DNA of 10,140 nucleotides from a bacterium (lineage in GTDB: Bacteria > Fidelibacterota > UBA2242), in assembly GCA_018895675.1 (NCBI GenBank), contig JAHIOG010000666.1:1-10140 (forward strand). The letters are read 5' to 3'. Of the stretch, positions 7,351 to 10,140 are shown piece by piece. How positions within the stretch are numbered: the stretch's first letter is position 1; every line of letters begins with the position of its first letter. A model generated the notes under the pieces. The model was not told where the DNA came from and searched no databases. It saw only the letters and a list, made by a program, of their open reading frames with translations. Position numbers and translations under genes: made by a program.

Positions 7351-7379
7351 TTGCATTGCTCATAAAATTAAATTAATAT
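7351..7379 (+). promoter_or_regulatory. Promoter candidate for the dipeptidase / serine hydrolase pair
   Basis: TTGCAT (7351-7356), a 17-base spacer and TAATAT (7374-7379) lie in the AT-rich divergent region 7228-7388. A start near 7386 would favour translation from the second methionine codon at 7428. The palindrome TATAATTATA (7330-7339) could serve as a -10 box on either strand, but no good -35 box accompanies it. Confidence 0.35.
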
Positions 7380-7388
7380 AGCTTAACT

Positions 7389-8042
7389 ATGAATTTCAAA
7401 AACGTGAGCCGTCCTGTGAAAAACAACATGCAAAATATTCAAGTCCGCGGTCTTTTAATCGGGCTGCTTGTTCTTTGCGCCTGTCAGGCAGTCAAAGATC
7501 CGGACATAGTTGAACTCAATAAAATCATTCCGGACATCGTCCTGGATATCCGCTACGCCACCGATGATAATTTTGTCGGTAAAGTGTTATATCCGTCATC
7601 CCGCTGTTTCCTCGCTAAAAAACCTGCCCTGGCGCTGAAAAAAGTTCAGCAAGATTTAAAGCAACAAGGATTCAGTCTGAAAGTATTTGACGGATACCGC
7701 CCATTATCGGTCCAGAAGCAAATGTGGGAAATCCTGCCCGACCCGCGCTACGTCGCCGATCCCGCCACCGGCTCAAATCACAACCGGGCCTATTCCGTGG
7801 ATGTGACGCTTCTTGATCTCGATGGCAATGAAATGCCGATGCCTTCGAAATTCGACGACTTCTCAGAGAAAGCTCACCGGGATTATATGGACTGTCCGCA
7901 AGAAGCAATCCGGCATCGCTCAATCCTGGAAGATGCCATGAAAAAACACGGTTTTACCGGCATCTCTTCCGAATGGTGGCATTTCGACTATAAGGGACAT
8001 AAAAAAATGCCGGTTCTCGATATACCACTGGATTCTTTATAA
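7389..8042 (+). CDS. D-alanyl-D-alanine dipeptidase (VanX/DdpX family), predicted lipoprotein
   Basis: A 217-residue zinc dipeptidase that should split D-Ala-D-Ala. Family landmarks are IVLDIRYAT (50-58), FDGYRP (100-105, with the substrate-site Arg104), SNHNRAYSVD (129-138, zinc ligands H131 and D138) and EWWHFD (195-200, catalytic E195 and zinc ligand H198). The usual SxHxxGxAxD is altered at two non-ligand positions (Gly to Ala134, Ala to Ser136). The N-terminus has a hydrophobic stretch, GLLIGLLVL, and a lipobox-like LCAC ending at Cys32, so the enzyme is probably exported and lipid-anchored, unlike cytoplasmic VanX. ATG 7389 gives a long N-terminus; ATG 7428 gives a more typical lipoprotein signal. 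Neither has a clear ribosome site. The serine hydrolase gene follows after 33 bases. Confidence 0.9.
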   Translation: MNFKNVSRPVKNNMQNIQVRGLLIGLLVLCACQAVKDPDIVELNKIIPDIVLDIRYATDDNFVGKVLYPSSRCFLAKKPALALKKVQQDLKQQGFSLKVFDGYRPLSVQKQMWEILPDPRYVADPATGSNHNRAYSVDVTLLDLDGNEMPMPSKFDDFSEKAHRDYMDCPQEAIRHRSILEDAMKKHGFTGISSEWWHFDYKGHKKMPVLDIPLDSL

Positions 8043-8075
8043 TTTTTTTAAACAAGCTCTATACCGGAGATAACG

Positions 8076-9290
8076 ATGAAAGTAAATCAGTATGCATCGC
8101 GGTCAATGATTGTAATCCTTAGCCTTATATTAATTGCCTGTGAAGCGCCCGATACCGAAAAGGTTCTATACCGGGGCAAGCCTCAAAATGTCGGCATGGA
8201 TGCAGAACGGTTGAAATTAATCGACGAGATCATCGAGAATGAAATACAGTCAGAGAAAATACCCGGAGCCGTGTTAATCGTCGCCCGAAAAGGAGCCGTA
8301 ATAATTCGAAAAACCTATGGAAACTCCCGGATCATACCAACAATTGAGCCGATGACTATTGAAAAAATATTCGATATGGCATCGATTACCAAACCGGTCG
8401 CAACCGCCACATCCATTATGATCCTCGTAGAACAGGGCAAAATCCGCCTGATGGATCCGGTGTCAAAATATATTCCCGAATTCACACCATATTATGATGA
8501 AGACGGCAATGGAGCGCCGCCGATCCGGCTCTACCATCTCCTGACCCATACATCCGGTCTGCCGCCTTATACCAACGCCAAGTCTCTAAAAGAACAATAT
8601 GGCAAACCCTGTCCAGAAGAACTGATCCATCACATTGCTACGATAGAAAAACAGAATCCTCCGGGGAAACACTTTGCCTACAGTTGTCTTGGCTTTATCA
8701 CGCTGGCAGAAATTGTACAGCGAGTATCCGGAATGGATATCGGTGAATTTTCGAAAAAACATATCTTCGAACCTTTACAGATGAACAGTACCATGTTCTT
8801 GCCGACGGAAGAATACCTGCCGCGCATCGCTCCAACCGAAGTCTTTGACGATATACCGCTGCATGGCAAAGTTCATGATCCCCTGGCGCAGCTGATGGGT
8901 GGTCTGTCCGGAAATGCGGGACTCTTTTCTTCCGCTGATGATATGGCGGTTTTCTGCCAGATGATGCTGAATGGCGGTAGCTATGAAGGTGTCCGGATTC
9001 TATCGCCACTTACGGTCAAAGCCATGACAACAATATATCCCGATCTTGCGTTTGCCGGACGGGGACTCGGCTGGGATGTGAATTCAGCCTATTCGTCTAA
9101 TATGGGTGATATATTTTCCAAATCATCTTACGGACACACCGGATTCACCGGCACATCTATCTGTATCGACCCGGAAACCGAAACCTTCGTGATATTATTG
9201 ACCAACCGTGTCCACATGCCGGAAGGGAATTTGATTGCCCTGCGCAGTAAAGTGGCGAATATGGTGGCGGGTAGTATTGTGGAGCCGTAA
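8076..9290 (+). CDS. Beta-lactamase-family serine hydrolase, predicted lipoprotein
   Basis: A 404-residue protein of the class C beta-lactamase / DD-peptidase / esterase fold. A hydrophobic signal with lipobox LIAC (Cys22) predicts a lipid-anchored exported protein. Catalytic motifs are SITK (103-106, nucleophile Ser and Lys), YSC (202-204, in the place of the usual YxN or YSD), and HTG (354-356). Other family marks are LLTHTSGLP (155-163), VHDPLAQLMGG (266-276) and NAGLFSSADDMA (280-291). Relatives include DD-carboxypeptidases, esterases and true beta-lactamases; the sequence alone does not decide between them. Next to a D-Ala-D-Ala dipeptidase, a cell-wall peptide hydrolase is the most natural reading. 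ATG is preceded by GGAGA (8066-8070) at 5-base spacing, in a likely two-gene operon with the dipeptidase. Confidence 0.9.
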   Translation: MKVNQYASRSMIVILSLILIACEAPDTEKVLYRGKPQNVGMDAERLKLIDEIIENEIQSEKIPGAVLIVARKGAVIIRKTYGNSRIIPTIEPMTIEKIFDMASITKPVATATSIMILVEQGKIRLMDPVSKYIPEFTPYYDEDGNGAPPIRLYHLLTHTSGLPPYTNAKSLKEQYGKPCPEELIHHIATIEKQNPPGKHFAYSCLGFITLAEIVQRVSGMDIGEFSKKHIFEPLQMNSTMFLPTEEYLPRIAPTEVFDDIPLHGKVHDPLAQLMGGLSGNAGLFSSADDMAVFCQMMLNGGSYEGVRILSPLTVKAMTTIYPDLAFAGRGLGWDVNSAYSSNMGDIFSKSSYGHTGFTGTSICIDPETETFVILLTNRVHMPEGNLIALRSKVANMVAGSIVEP

Positions 9291-9336
9291 GGTAATTATC
9301 ATTCGCTTCTGTTAACAAAAAATGTTAGATTTTGCT

Positions 9337-9345
9337 TGATATAAT
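9337..9345 (+). promoter_or_regulatory. Extended -10 promoter of the DUF4007 gene
   Basis: TGATATAAT (9337-9345) matches the extended -10 form TGnTATAAT. No good -35 box lies at 17 bases, which is tolerable for this type. Transcription from about 9352 would give a leader of about 26 bases without a Shine-Dalgarno site before ATG 9378. A weak inverted repeat, TAACA (9313-9317) and TGTTA (9323-9327), lies upstream and could be an operator. A TTGACA at 9363-9368 is too close to the start codon to be its -35 box. Confidence 0.5.
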
Positions 9346-9377
9346 TAAAAGTCGCACATGCGTTGACAAAAATTAAA

Positions 9378-10140
9378 ATGAAAAAACTTCGGTTTTCAGG
9401 ACATGAATCATTTATCTGTAAGCAGTTTTGGCTCAAAAAGGGATACGATTTTTTAAATCAGCACAACCAATTCAGTGATAATGACTCTGTGATTAAACTT
9501 GGTGTGGGTAAAAACATGGTTTCTTCAATCCGCTTTTGGATGAAAGCGTTTGGTCTTACAGACCAAGATGACAACCTCCAAGAAATTGCCAGCTTTATAT
9601 TTGACGACTCAACTGGAAAAGATCCATATCTGGAAGACCTGGGTACTATTTGGTTATTACATTATCAATTAATAAAAACTAATTATGCATCCATCTACCA
9701 TTTGTATTTTAACAACTTCAATACGCAACGGTATGATTTTACAAAAGATCAATTACAAGGATTTCTAAAAAGAAAAATCGAAGATATTGATCCAAACATT
9801 TATAACCAAAATACAATTAAGAACGATATCGCCGTATTTATTCGTAACTATTTGAAACTTAAAAAGCATGAATCAAAGCTAGAGATTGAAGAAAATTTCT
9901 CCGGACTATTGCTTGACTTAAATATTTTCAATTCAATAAAGGTAAAAGATTTTAACGGCAATTTAGAAGATCACTATATTCTAAATAACTATCAAAATGG
10001 ATCGTTGCCGTTTCAAATAATTCTATATTCTATCTTGGATAATCCCAACTATGGAAAATCAATATCCCTAAAACAACTTCAAACCAGCAAAAACTGTCCA
10101 TCTTTTATCTTCTCAATTAACAATGATACACTAAATGAAA
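9378..10140 (+). CDS. DUF4007 family protein (3' partial), probable defence-locus component
   Basis: The frame is open from ATG 9378 to the right edge, giving 254 codons with no stop. The N-terminus has the DUF4007 signature in order: RFSGHESF (residues 5-12), FWLKKGYDFL, IKLGVGKNMVSSIRFW, and DPYLEDLGTIWLLHY. The family is without a proven biochemical role. From memory it occurs beside PAPS-reductase-like (DndC-type) genes in DNA phosphorothioation or related defence loci, and may bind DNA or regulate such a locus. Codon use is much more AT-rich (AAT, ATA, TTA, AAA) than in the serine hydrolase just upstream, which suggests acquired DNA. No Shine-Dalgarno site precedes ATG; the leader is A-rich. 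Typical members are around 300 residues, so most of the protein is probably visible. Confidence 0.85.
   Translation, partial: MKKLRFSGHESFICKQFWLKKGYDFLNQHNQFSDNDSVIKLGVGKNMVSSIRFWMKAFGLTDQDDNLQEIASFIFDDSTGKDPYLEDLGTIWLLHYQLIKTNYASIYHLYFNNFNTQRYDFTKDQLQGFLKRKIEDIDPNIYNQNTIKNDIAVFIRNYLKLKKHESKLEIEENFSGLLLDLNIFNSIKVKDFNGNLEDHYILNNYQNGSLPFQIILYSILDNPNYGKSISLKQLQTSKNCPSFIFSINNDTLNE

Noticed and set aside
8678..9009. Two - strand frames inside the serine hydrolase.
   Set aside because: The + strand frame carries all family motifs, and the opposite frames resemble no known protein.
1..10140. CRISPR arrays, tRNA or rRNA genes, insertion sequences and attachment sites.
   Set aside because: No regularly spaced repeats, cloverleaf-like segments, transposase or integrase motifs, or terminal repeats were seen on either strand by eye.

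Overview
The window looks like chromosomal DNA of a Gram-negative bacterium from the FCB-type lineages (Marinimicrobia, Calditrichota or KSB1-like), of moderate GC content. The main pointers are a secreted protein ending in the YPNPFN-type C-terminal sorting/FlgD-like domain and two predicted lipoproteins. Several promoter candidates resemble the E. coli sigma-70 consensus rather than the Bacteroidota type. This placement is inference. No rRNA, tRNA, CRISPR array or insertion sequence is visible, and no gene-free stretch exceeds about 160 bases.

Left part, + strand (1-4041): the 3' end of a lamin-tail-domain surface protein; a stand-alone homocysteine S-methyltransferase-type domain protein; a class I SAM-dependent methyltransferase starting at TTG; and a badly decayed S9 (dipeptidyl-peptidase IV type) peptidase gene. 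The decayed gene has one nonsense codon, about four frameshifts, a catalytic serine changed to glycine, and a likely deletion of the Asp/His end of the triad.

Middle part, - strand (4085-7227): a two-gene unit encoding a zinc-ribbon acidic protein followed by a DUF3467 protein, behind a near-consensus promoter at 4877-4905. Upstream of it, on the same strand, lie a POT-family peptide transporter and a short protein resembling one half of a family 9 glycosyltransferase.

Right part, + strand (7389-end): a VanX/DdpX-type D-Ala-D-Ala dipeptidase and a beta-lactamase-family serine hydrolase, both predicted lipoproteins, divergent from the peptide transporter. Together these three genes look like a surface or periplasmic system for trimming and taking up cell-wall peptides. 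From about 9300 the DNA becomes clearly AT-rich, and a DUF4007 gene with its own extended -10 promoter runs off the end. DUF4007 is a family I associate with phosphorothioation-type defence loci, so the right edge is probably the start of a defence or accessory island whose other genes lie outside the window.
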